Source: Hyphomicrobiales bacterium (lineage in GTDB: Bacteria > Pseudomonadota > Alphaproteobacteria > Rhizobiales > Aestuariivirgaceae). Taken from it: a stretch of DNA of 13,011 nucleotides. Below, in pieces: positions 7,479 to 13,011 of the stretch. The stretch's first letter is position 1; the number at the start of each line of letters is the position of its first letter. The stretch lies in assembly GCA_027031305.1 (NCBI GenBank), contig JALVRJ010000260.1, forward strand, positions 1 to 13,011, written 5' to 3'. The position numbers were made by a program, and so were the translations under genes. The notes below the pieces were generated by a model, which saw nothing but the letters and a program-made list of their open reading frames with translations, was not told where the DNA came from and searched no databases.

Positions 7479-8060
7479 TCAGAAGAAATAGCGCACGGCC
7501 ATGAAGCCGCCAACCAGCAGAATGCCCAGCCCCAGCGTCACCCACCCGAGGTATTTTTCCAGGATCAGCCGTGCCTGTGGCCCGAACCAGAACAACAGTC
7601 CGGCAACCAGGTAGAAACGCAAGGCGCGCGCCGTTACCGAGGCGATGAGAAACGTCGGCAGGTCCAGCCCGGCGACGCCGCTGGCGATGGTGATGACCTT
7701 GTAGGGAAAGGGCGTGAGCCCCGCGAAAAGAACGATGAGTGCGCCGTGCTCGTTGTACCAGCCGACGAAAGTGGAAAATTTCTCTTCCAGTCCGTAAAAG
7801 GAAAGAATGGCCTGGCCGATCGAATCATAGAGCAGCCAGCCGATGAGGTAACCGGCCAGGCCGCCGAGCACCGAGGCGATGGTCGCCACCAGGGCGTAGC
7901 GGAAAGCCTTCTCGCGGCACGCCAGGCCCATGGGGATGAGCAGGGCGTCGGGGGGAAGCGGAAAGACGGAGCTTTCCAGGAACGACACGATGGCCAGCGC
8001 CCACCCGGCATGGCGGTGCGCGGCCAAGTCCATCAGCCATTCATAGATCACGCGAATCAT
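7479..8060 (-). CDS. YqaA/DedA-type (VTT domain) inner-membrane protein
   Basis: The 193-residue product is strongly hydrophobic. It shows the DedA/YqaA pattern: FLESSVFPLPPDALLIPMG (about 28-45) with the acidic residue and proline-rich re-entrant start, then GLTPFPYKVITIASGVAG and ARALRFYLVAGLLFWFG. Members of this superfamily act as lipid transporters or scramblases or in membrane homeostasis; the substrate of this subgroup is not settled. The start may be the ATG at 8060 (chosen) or at 8075 (five more residues, MAVEV); neither has a well-spaced ribosome site. The frame stays open to 8309 but that extension is hydrophilic and overlaps the divergent hydrolase gene. dsbB lies downstream on the same strand. 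Confidence 0.85.
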   Translation of the reverse strand: MIRVIYEWLMDLAAHRHAGWALAIVSFLESSVFPLPPDALLIPMGLACREKAFRYALVATIASVLGGLAGYLIGWLLYDSIGQAILSFYGLEEKFSTFVGWYNEHGALIVLFAGLTPFPYKVITIASGVAGLDLPTFLIASVTARALRFYLVAGLLFWFGPQARLILEKYLGWVTLGLGILLVGGFMAVRYFF

Positions 8061-8115
8061 GACCTCAACAGCCATACCGCCGAACCGGACGCAGACGCAA
8101 ACTCGGCGAAGGGAA

Positions 8116-9111
8116 ATGACCGCCGGCGTCCGCGCCGACGATCGCCACGAAGATGTCCGCGCGGCGCGCGCGGTGTTGCTGGAAACGGCCGACAAGCGAA
8201 AGCCTCCGGGGCTTGCCCCGCTGCTGCTACAAACGCCGGATGGCTTTTCGCTGCGGTGCGCCGCGGCGCGGCCCGAGGGGTTTCCGCGCGGCACGGTGGT
8301 GCTCCTCACCGGGCGCGGAGACTACATCGAACGCCACTATGAAACCCTTTGCGAACTGCTGGCGCGGGGTTTCGCCGTGGCCATTTTCGACTGGCGCGGA
8401 CAGGGCCTATCGCAACGGCTGTTGAAAAACCGGCTGAAGGGGCACATCCGCGACTTCGCCGAATACGAAACCGACCTGGAAACCGTCATGCGCCATCTGG
8501 TGCTGCCCGACCTGCCGCCGCCTTACATCGCGCTGGCCATTTCCATGGGCGGTCACGTGCTGCTGCGGGCGAGCTGGAGGCACGTGTGGTTCGATCGCGG
8601 GATGCTTGTCTCGCCGCTGGTGGATTTTCCACCGCACCCGTGGGAGCGTTGGCTGAAGCCGCTGGTCACGCTGGCTTCGCACGTGGGCCTGTCGCGCGCC
8701 TTCTTTCCGCTGATGCCTCGGCGCCTGATACGGCCGGAGGACTTCGCGCACAACGCGTTAACCTCCGATCCCAGGCGCTTTCTGCGCGAGGCGCGCTTTC
8801 TGCAACGGTTCCCGGAGGTGGGCGTGGCCATGGCGCCCACCATCGGCTGGATGCACGCGGCGCTGAAATCCATCCGCGCGCTGCGGCGCACGGTGGCCGA
8901 AGGTGGCGAGCCGCGCTGGCCCATGCTGGCGCTGGCCGCCGCGCGCGACAGGCTGGTGAACCCCGAGGCACTGCGCGACCTGGCGCGCGAGGTGGGCAAC
9001 GTCAAGGCCACCTTCCTGCACCAGGCGCGCCATGACATCACCATGGAGCGCGATGAGATCCGCGCCCTTTTCTGGGCCGCCTTCGACAGCTTCGTGCGGG
9101 AGGATGCATGA
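8116..9111 (+). CDS. Alpha/beta hydrolase, lysophospholipase (PldB)-like
   Basis: The product (331 aa) resembles the serine-aminopeptidase S33/PldB group that hydrolyses lysophospholipids or monoacylglycerols. The motif FDWRGQGLSQRLL (91-103) and RGHI-like KGHIRDFAEYETDLETVM (108-125) are typical. The presumed triad is Ser143 (AISMGGH), Asp278 (AAARDRLVNPEA) and His306 (HQARHDITMERDE). The nucleophile elbow has Ala where most relatives have the first Gly of GxSxG. No signal peptide is seen, so it is probably cytoplasmic. The ATG at 8116 follows GAAGGGAA; an in-frame ATG at 8059 would overlap the start of the divergent membrane protein gene and adds a low-complexity TQTQTRRR stretch. The physiological substrate cannot be told from sequence. 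Confidence 0.85.
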   Translation: MTAGVRADDRHEDVRAARAVLLETADKRKPPGLAPLLLQTPDGFSLRCAAARPEGFPRGTVVLLTGRGDYIERHYETLCELLARGFAVAIFDWRGQGLSQRLLKNRLKGHIRDFAEYETDLETVMRHLVLPDLPPPYIALAISMGGHVLLRASWRHVWFDRGMLVSPLVDFPPHPWERWLKPLVTLASHVGLSRAFFPLMPRRLIRPEDFAHNALTSDPRRFLREARFLQRFPEVGVAMAPTIGWMHAALKSIRALRRTVAEGGEPRWPMLALAAARDRLVNPEALRDLAREVGNVKATFLHQARHDITMERDEIRALFWAAFDSFVREDA

Positions 9112-9119
9112 GGGAGGGA

Positions 9120-9195
9120 TGGTGCCGGTGGACGGACTTGAACCGCCGACCCACGCATTACGAATGCGTTGCTCTACCAGCTGAGCTACACCGGC
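9120..9195 (-). tRNA. tRNA-Thr (anticodon CGU)
   Basis: The 76-base minus-strand sequence folds as a complete cloverleaf. The acceptor stem is GCCGGTG (9195-9189) with CACCGGC, then discriminator A and an encoded CCA ending at 9120. The D-arm is GCTC-AGCTGGTA-GAGC. The anticodon stem is ACGCA/TGCGT with loop TTCGTAA, anticodon CGT, which reads ACG threonine codons. The T-arm is GGCGG-TTCAAGT-CCGTC with one G-U pair. The hydrolase gene ends only 8 bases away on the opposite strand. Confidence 0.97.
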
Positions 9196-9265
9196 CCACG
9201 AAATGATCGTTCACGCGCGCCCCGCTCCCGACGATTTTGTGGGAATCGGGACCGCGAACAAGGCA

Positions 9266-9294
9266 CAGATACGCGCAAGCCACCCGTTTTGCAA
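9266..9294 (-). promoter_or_regulatory. Probable promoter of tRNA-Thr
   Basis: On the minus strand TTGCAA (9289-9294) and TATCTG (9266-9271) are 17 bases apart, about 70 bases before the mature tRNA 5' end. The expected start near 9259 leaves a precursor leader that RNase P would remove. Confidence 0.5.
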
Positions 9295-9297
9295 GCC

Positions 9298-9322
9298 CCT
9301 CCCGGCCCCATGAGCCGGGAGG
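9298..9322 (-). other. Perfect hairpin upstream of tRNA-Thr
   Basis: CCTCCCGGC (9298-9306) and GCCGGGAGG (9314-9322) form a 9-bp perfect stem with a 7-base loop. It lies between the binding-protein terminator and the tRNA promoter. No U-run follows on either strand; it may be a second, Rho-assisted stop for read-through from the binding-protein gene. Confidence 0.35.
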
Positions 9323-9343
9323 ATCATCATGTCGAAAGGAAAC

Positions 9344-9373
9344 GGCCCCGCCGGCATGGTTGCCGCCGGGGCC
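9344..9373 (-). terminator. Probable terminator of the amino acid binding protein gene
   Basis: On the minus strand GGCCCCGGCGGCA pairs with TGCCGGCGGGGCC over 13 positions with one mismatch and a four-base loop, 39 bases past the stop. GTTTCCTTTC follows. The stable GC stem plus a U-rich tail fits a Rho-independent terminator. Confidence 0.65.
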
Positions 9374-9411
9374 CCTTGCGCATTGCGCGAGGAAGAAACG
9401 GCCGGAATGGC

Positions 9412-10521
9412 CTACTTCTTCCCGTATTCGCTGTAGTAGATGGGCTTGTGCCAGTAGTAGACGACGTAGCCAGGCAGGTTCACGTCACCCTTCTCGTTGA
9501 AGGACAGCTCGCCCAGCACGGTCTTGAACGTGCCCTTGTGCAAGGCTTCGGTCACCTTCGCCGGGTCGGTGGTGCCGGCCTGTTCGGCAGCCTGCTTCCA
9601 TGCCTGAACGGCGGCGTAGGTGTACAGCACATAACCCTCCGGATCGATGCCGGCGGCCTCGAACTTCTTCACCACCTCGGCGGCGGCCGGATTCTTGCGC
9701 GGATCGGGCGAGAAGGTCATCATCGTACCAATGCCGGCAGGACCGGTGATGTTCCAGAATTCCTGCGTTACCAGCGCGTCGCCAGAGAACAGGCGCGTCT
9801 TCATGCCCTGCTCGCGCATCTGGCGCACGATGAGACCGGCCTCGGTGTGGTAACCGCCCAGATACAACAGGTCGATCTTGTTCTGCTTCAGCTTGGACAC
9901 CAACGCCGAGTAGTCCTTTTCGCCGGCGGTGTAGGCGCCATACATGACCTCCTTCTTGCCCAGCTCGTGGTAACGCTTGCGCATTTCGTCGGCCAGGCCC
10001 TTGCCGTAGGCCGTCTTGTCATGGAAGATGGCCACGCGCGCGTTGGGGAACTCCTTGGCGATGAACTCGGCCGCGGTCTTGCCCTGCTGGTCGTCACGGC
10101 CACAGACGCGGAAGACGTTCGGGCCACCCTCGTCGGTCAGCTTCGGGTTGGTGGAGGCCGGCGAGATCATCACCACGCCTTCCTCCTCGTAGACCTTCGA
10201 GGCCGGAATGGACGAACCGGAACAGAAGTGACCGGCCATGAACACGATGCCGTCACCCACCGCCTTGTTGGCCACGGCCACGGCCTGTTTCGGGTCGCAA
10301 GCGTCGTCGTAGACCTTGCCCTCGATCTTCTTGCCGAGCACGCCGCCGGCGGCGTTGATGTCCTTCACCGCCATTTCGAAGCCGGCCTTCATCTGCGCGC
10401 CGAAGCTCGCATACTGGCCGGTCATCGGGCCGGCGGTGCCGATCTTGACCGTGTCTTCGGCCTGGGCCACGCCCATGAGGCCGAAGGCCGCCACGGCGGC
10501 CGCCATCAGGAATTTCTTCAT
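9412..10521 (-). CDS. Periplasmic branched-chain amino acid ABC transporter binding protein
   Basis: The product (369 aa) is a LivJ/LivK-type type I periplasmic binding protein that would deliver leucine, isoleucine, valine or a related amino acid to an ABC importer. A Sec signal peptide ends at AQA (residues 19-21). The mature start DTVKIGTAGPMTGQYASFG is typical. Cys75 and Cys100 are 25 residues apart, as in the disulfide of E. coli LivJ. Ligand-loop residues lie in MISPASTNPKLTD (118-130), DKTAYGKGLA and GGYHTEAGLI. A GAGGGAGG ribosome site precedes the ATG. No permease or ATPase gene adjoins it on the visible sequence, so it is an orphan here and probably works with a transporter encoded elsewhere. 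mtnA diverges from it. Confidence 0.93.
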   Translation of the reverse strand: MKKFLMAAAVAAFGLMGVAQAEDTVKIGTAGPMTGQYASFGAQMKAGFEMAVKDINAAGGVLGKKIEGKVYDDACDPKQAVAVANKAVGDGIVFMAGHFCSGSSIPASKVYEEEGVVMISPASTNPKLTDEGGPNVFRVCGRDDQQGKTAAEFIAKEFPNARVAIFHDKTAYGKGLADEMRKRYHELGKKEVMYGAYTAGEKDYSALVSKLKQNKIDLLYLGGYHTEAGLIVRQMREQGMKTRLFSGDALVTQEFWNITGPAGIGTMMTFSPDPRKNPAAAEVVKKFEAAGIDPEGYVLYTYAAVQAWKQAAEQAGTTDPAKVTEALHKGTFKTVLGELSFNEKGDVNLPGYVVYYWHKPIYYSEYGKK

Positions 10522-10615
10522 GTCTCAACCTCCCTCAAGGTTCATGTTGTTTCCGCGGGCGGCGCCTGAGGATGCGGCCGCGCGCGGGCCCCGCTTCGGG
10601 TGTGCAGTGGCGCGC

Positions 10616-10638
10616 GCCCGCGCCCTTGGGGCGCGGGC
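10616..10638 (-). other. GC-rich hairpin at the 5' end of the binding-protein mRNA
   Basis: GCCCGCGCCC (10616-10625) and GGGCGCGGGC (10629-10638) give a perfect 10-bp stem with a three-base loop. It starts about two bases after the expected transcription start near 10640, so it would cap the 5' end of the leader. No U-run follows, which argues against a terminator. Confidence 0.4.
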
Positions 10639-10646
10639 TGCGAAAT

Positions 10647-10675
10647 ACAGTAGTTTGTGCGCGCGCCGCTGGCAA
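10647..10675 (-). promoter_or_regulatory. Probable promoter of the binding-protein gene
   Basis: On the minus strand TTGCCA (10670-10675) and TACTGT (10647-10652) are 17 bases apart. The region is AT-richer than its surroundings. The leader to the ATG at 10521 would be about 120 bases. Confidence 0.5.
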
Positions 10676-10716
10676 GGGGCTGGTGCCGTGCGGGCCATGA
10701 CGTCGTGGTGCGGTGG

Positions 10717-10745
10717 TTGCCGGTGCGGACGGGGCGCGGTATCCA
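10717..10745 (+). promoter_or_regulatory. Candidate promoter of mtnA
   Basis: TTGCCG (10717-10722) and TATCCA (10740-10745) are 17 bases apart on the plus strand, about 95 bases before the mtnA ATG. Four of six bases match consensus in each box, so the call is tentative. Confidence 0.35.
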
Positions 10746-10839
10746 GAACCGGAGATGTTGCCAACGCCGGCGGATGCCCCCATCTGCCTGGCAGGACGAG
10801 CTGCGGCGGTGGCGCCGACCGGGCAGGGAGAACGGACAC

Positions 10840-11934
10840 ATGCGCGTGGGAGACACACATTACCGCTCCATCTGGTTCGACGAGGATGCACGGGAGGTAC
10901 GCATCATCGACCAGCGCTGGCTGCCACACGAATTCCGCGTGGTGGCCCTGCGCGCGCGCGATGACTTCACCACCGCCATCCGCGACATGTGGGTGCGCGG
11001 CGCGCCGCTCATCGGCGCCACCGCCGCCTGGGGCATGGCCATGGACATGCGCGCCGATGCATCGGACGCCAACCTGGAGCGTGCGGCGCGGGAACTGCTG
11101 GCCACCCGGCCGACGGCGGTGAACCTGCGCTGGGCGATTGAGCGCATGGTGAACCTGCTGCGTCCCCTGCCGCCGGCGCGACGCTGGACCGCGGCGAAGG
11201 CCGAGGCTCAGGTGATCTGCGACGAAGACGTGGCCATCAACGAGGCCATCGGCGAGAATGGATTGCAGCTGATCGAGGCCGTCGCCGCGAACAAGCCCGC
11301 CGGAGAGCCGGTGAACATCCTTACCCATTGCAACGCCGGCTGGCTGGCCACGGTGGACTGGGGCACGGCCACCGCGCCCATCTACAAGGCGCACGAAAAG
11401 GGCATTCCCGTCCATGTCTGGGTGGACGAGACGCGGCCGCGCAACCAGGGGGCGCACCTGACCGCCTGGGAAATGGCCGCGCACGGCATCCCCCACCATC
11501 TCGTCGTCGACAACGCCGGCGGCCACCTGATGCAGCGCGGCGAGGTGGACATGGTCATCGTCGGCACCGACCGCACCACGGCCTGTGGCGACGTGGCCAA
11601 CAAGATCGGCACCTATCTCAAGGCGCTGGCGGCGCATGACAACGACGTGCCGTTCTACGTTGCCCTGCCCTCGCCGACCATCGACTGGACACTCTGCGAC
11701 GGACGCGACATTCCCATCGAGGAACGCGGCGAGGACGAGGTGCGCGAGGTTTGGGGACGGATGAAGGACGGCGCCATCACGCGGGTGACCATCTGCCCGG
11801 ACGAAACGCCGGCGGCCAACCCGGCCTTCGACGTGACGCCGGCGAAATACGTGACCGGGCTTATTACCGAGCGTGGCGTGTGCGCGGCCAGCGGGGAAGG
11901 GCTGCGCGAGCTGTTTCCGGAACGGGCGGAATGA
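10840..11934 (+). CDS. mtnA: S-methyl-5-thioribose-1-phosphate isomerase
   Basis: MtnA isomerises 5-methylthioribose-1-phosphate to the ribulose form; homologues in the DHAP shunt also take 5-deoxyribose-1-phosphate. The 364-aa product has the eIF2B-like isomerase fold. Signatures are [15 protein letters not shown] (51-65), [10 protein letters not shown] with catalytic Cys164, [15 protein letters not shown] (197-211) and [18 protein letters not shown] with catalytic Asp244. The ATG at 10840 is preceded by GGGAG and fits the family start; the longer open frame from 10657 adds an Arg/Trp-rich stretch unlike the family. The stop overlaps an ATG in the next frame (ATGA at 11931), and the aldolase gene begins 59 bases on, so the two are probably one operon. 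Confidence 0.95.
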   Translation: MRVGDTHYRSIWFDEDAREVRIIDQRWLPHEFRVVALRARDDFTTAIRDMWVRGAPLIGATAAWGMAMDMRADASDANLERAARELLATRPTAVNLRWAIERMVNLLRPLPPARRWTAAKAEAQVICDEDVAINEAIGENGLQLIEAVAANKPAGEPVNILTHCNAGWLATVDWGTATAPIYKAHEKGIPVHVWVDETRPRNQGAHLTAWEMAAHGIPHHLVVDNAGGHLMQRGEVDMVIVGTDRTTACGDVANKIGTYLKALAAHDNDVPFYVALPSPTIDWTLCDGRDIPIEERGEDEVREVWGRMKDGAITRVTICPDETPAANPAFDVTPAKYVTGLITERGVCAASGEGLRELFPERAE

Positions 11935-11993
11935 GCGCGGCGAGCGAAGGGAATACGGATAAGGGCGAGGAAGAGAAGAGGAGGAAACGGGCC

Positions 11994-12653
11994 ATGACCG
12001 AATTCGTTTTGGAAAGCAAGGCGCGCCATGCCGTGTGCAAGGCCATGCGCGAACTCAAGCGGCTGGGGCTGAACCGTGGCGCGGAGGGCAATGTTTCGGT
12101 GCGTTTCCGCGAGGGCTTCCTCATTTCGCCTTCCGGCGTGGTGGCTGAGGACCTCTCGCCCGACCAGGTGGTGTTCATGCACATGGACGGCACCCATTCG
12201 GGCGCCTGGAAGCCCTCAAGCGAGTGGCGGATGCACCGCGACATCTATCGCCAGCACGAGGAGGCGGAGGCGGTGGTGCACACCCATTCCGATCACGTCA
12301 TCGCCCTGTCCTGCCTGCGCCAGCCAATTCCGCCATTTCACTACATGGTGGCGGTGGCCGGCGGCGACATCATCGACTGCGCGCCCTACGCCACCTTTGG
12401 CACCGAAGAATTGTCGCAGCACATGCTCAAGGCCCTTGGCCCGCGCAAGGCGGCAATGCTGGCCAACCACGGGCTCATCTGCTACGGCCAGTCGCTGGAA
12501 CGCGCGGTGCTGATGGCGCAGCAGATCGAGGCGCTGGCGAAACAGTATCTGCTGGCCAGGAGCACCGGCGAGGAGCCGAAGCGCCTGACGGAAGCGGAAA
12601 TGGCCGAGGTGCTGAAAAAGTTCTCCGGCTATGGCCAGCAGGCGGCGGACTGA
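11994..12653 (+). CDS. ald2: Class II aldolase, FucA-like; probable 5-(methylthio)ribulose-1-phosphate / 5-deoxyribulose-1-phosphate aldolase
   Basis: The 219-residue product aligns by eye along its whole length with L-fuculose-1-phosphate aldolase: LKRLGLNRGAEGNVSVRF near 21-38, ISPSG, SSEWRMH, HYMVAVAGG, CAPYATFGTEEL and ANHGLICYGQSLERA. Zinc ligands are His96 and His98 (VVHTHSDH) and His159; Glu77 matches the catalytic acid and Tyr117 the tyrosine near the phosphate site. FucA-type enzymes cleave ketose-1-phosphates to DHAP and an aldehyde. Beside mtnA the likely substrates are 5-methylthioribulose-1-phosphate (giving methylthioacetaldehyde) or 5-deoxyribulose-1-phosphate (giving acetaldehyde), as in the DHAP shunt. 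The start has a perfect AGGAGG 9 bases upstream; an ATG at 11931 overlapping mtnA would add a Lys/Glu-rich tail absent from the family. MtnB dehydratase belongs to the same superfamily and is the main alternative. Confidence 0.85.
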   Translation: MTEFVLESKARHAVCKAMRELKRLGLNRGAEGNVSVRFREGFLISPSGVVAEDLSPDQVVFMHMDGTHSGAWKPSSEWRMHRDIYRQHEEAEAVVHTHSDHVIALSCLRQPIPPFHYMVAVAGGDIIDCAPYATFGTEELSQHMLKALGPRKAAMLANHGLICYGQSLERAVLMAQQIEALAKQYLLARSTGEEPKRLTEAEMAEVLKKFSGYGQQAAD

Positions 12654-12665
12654 TCCCGATTGATC

Positions 12666-12796
12666 TTATACCAACCTGCATAAAGAACCACGCAGAAGCC
12701 CCGCGCCCCCGCTTGGGCCCCAAATCATGAACAACAAGGACTTGGGTGGGGGCGCGGGACAGTTTAACCGGTCAGACATTACGCATTGTGGTATAA
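12666..12796. repeat. Palindromic intergenic element with TTATACCA/TGGTATAA ends
   Basis: The outer ends are TTATACCA (12666-12673) followed by ACCTGCAT, and GCATTGTGGTATAA (12783-12796), inverted copies of a TTATACCA-NNN-TGC pattern. Nested inside are CCCGCGCCCCC (12700-12710) and GGGGGCGCGGG (12748-12758), a perfect 11-bp stem. Further in lies CCCAA/TTGGG (12719-12723, 12742-12746) around an 18-base loop containing ATCATGAACAACAAGG. The right end matches 8-21 of the window. No transposase and no clear target duplication is seen. It may be a MITE- or REP-like element, a bidirectional terminator, or encode a structured RNA. Confidence 0.6.
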
Positions 12797-12856
12797 AGGC
12801 CGACCGGCGCGTCCCCTCCCGCGACTCCGCTCCGCCCGGCCGGCCCATTGTCGTCG

Positions 12857-12903
12857 GCGCCCCAGGGCTTTAAGGGGTGCGGGATGGCGTGCGCCGGCAC
12901 GCC
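12857..12903 (-). terminator. Two hairpins after the partial dehydrogenase gene
   Basis: GGCGTGC (12886-12892) and GCACGCC (12897-12903) form a 7-bp stem with a four-base loop, 16 bases past the minus-strand stop. A second stem, GCGCCCC (12857-12863) with GGGGTGC (12874-12880), contains one G-U pair. Neither is followed by a clear U-run, so terminator function is tentative. Confidence 0.35.
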
Positions 12904-12919
12904 CTGAGGCACGTCGGGA

Positions 12920-13011
12920 TCACAGCATTTCCGGCAGCACGCGGTCGGGCGGGGTGTGGCCGTCGAGGAAGGCGCGAATGTTGACGATGACCTTCTCGCC
13001 CATTTCGCGGC
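12920..13011 (-). CDS. D-2-hydroxyacid dehydrogenase (glyoxylate/hydroxypyruvate reductase-like), C-terminal end only
   Basis: The minus strand reads REMGEKVIVNIRAFLDG, then HTPPDRVLPEML and TGA; the upstream part lies outside the window. This tail, with the M-x-x-KV-x-x-NI pattern and the DG-x-x-PPDRV ending, is typical of GyaR-type NAD(P)H-dependent glyoxylate or hydroxypyruvate reductases, relatives of SerA without the ACT domain. Only 29 residues are visible, so the substrate is not resolvable. The gene converges on the aldolase gene with the palindromic element between them. Confidence 0.65.
   Translation of the reverse strand, partial: REMGEKVIVNIRAFLDGHTPPDRVLPEML

Larger units (their letters stand above)
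10522..10839. other. Divergent intergenic region between the binding-protein gene and mtnA
   Basis: This 318-bp stretch holds no convincing gene. It contains the ribosome sites of both flanking genes, one promoter candidate in each direction (10647-10675 minus, 10717-10745 plus), and a stable GC hairpin at 10616-10638. The open plus-strand frame from 10657 is only the upstream extension of mtnA. No SAM riboswitch pattern was recognised before mtnA. Confidence 0.7.

Noticed and set aside
9120..9195. tRNA-Thr as an integration site for a genomic island
   Set aside because: No integrase gene, no direct repeat of the tRNA 3' end and no composition shift are visible in the window.
11994..12653. 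Methylthioribulose-1-phosphate dehydratase (MtnB) as the product of the gene after mtnA
   Set aside because: It is the obvious neighbour of mtnA in other organisms, but the blocks HYMVAVAGG, CAPYATFGTEEL and SSEWRMH follow FucA-type aldolases much more closely. It is kept only as a lower-ranked alternative.
12666..12848. A 60-codon minus-strand open frame inside the palindromic element
   Set aside because: It spans the inverted repeat arms, has no convincing ribosome site, and its composition follows the GC-rich stems. No domain is visible.
1..13011. CRISPR array, toxin-antitoxin, phage or insertion-sequence genes
   Set aside because: No regularly spaced direct repeats, no transposase or integrase motifs and no small paired genes were found on either strand.

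Overview
This is GC-rich bacterial chromosome carrying mostly core-metabolism genes. Several traits point to an alphaproteobacterium, probably of a Rhodospirillales-like lineage. SerC belongs to the roughly 390-residue type typical of Alphaproteobacteria, with an [13 protein letters not shown] lysine motif. The order serC-serA-purA runs on one strand. An mtnA gene sits beside a fuculose-phosphate-type class II aldolase, a pairing known from Rhodospirillum rubrum. The taxonomic placement is inference; no rRNA is present.

Layout from left to right. Positions 1-184 hold a structured intergenic repeat. On the minus strand follow thiN (thiamine pyrophosphokinase), purA (adenylosuccinate synthetase), serA (phosphoglycerate dehydrogenase) and serC (phosphoserine aminotransferase), transcribed right to left. 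serC and serA are the first two steps of serine synthesis; serB is not in the window. ispG (non-mevalonate isoprenoid pathway) diverges from serC on the plus strand. It converges on dsbB (disulfide re-oxidation), which lies downstream of a YqaA/DedA-type membrane protein gene. A lysophospholipase-like alpha/beta hydrolase diverges from yqaA and converges on tRNA-Thr(CGU). Next on the minus strand is an orphan periplasmic branched-chain amino acid binding protein. Divergent from it are mtnA and a class II aldolase gene, which together form the core of a salvage route for 5'-methylthioadenosine and 5'-deoxyadenosine (the DHAP shunt). The window ends in the C-terminus of a D-2-hydroxyacid dehydrogenase on the minus strand.

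The intergenic DNA holds the least expected signals. Two related two-hairpin elements, in opposite orientation, bracket the purA-thiN unit; their arms carry consensus TTGACA boxes, and one box lies where a purA promoter should be. A palindromic element of about 130 bp with TTATACCA/TGGTATAA ends follows the aldolase gene, and a close relative of one of its ends opens the window. Hairpins that may act as terminators or leaders occur at several gene borders. There is no phage, insertion sequence, CRISPR or defence system here; the most biologically interesting unit is the mtnA-aldolase pair.
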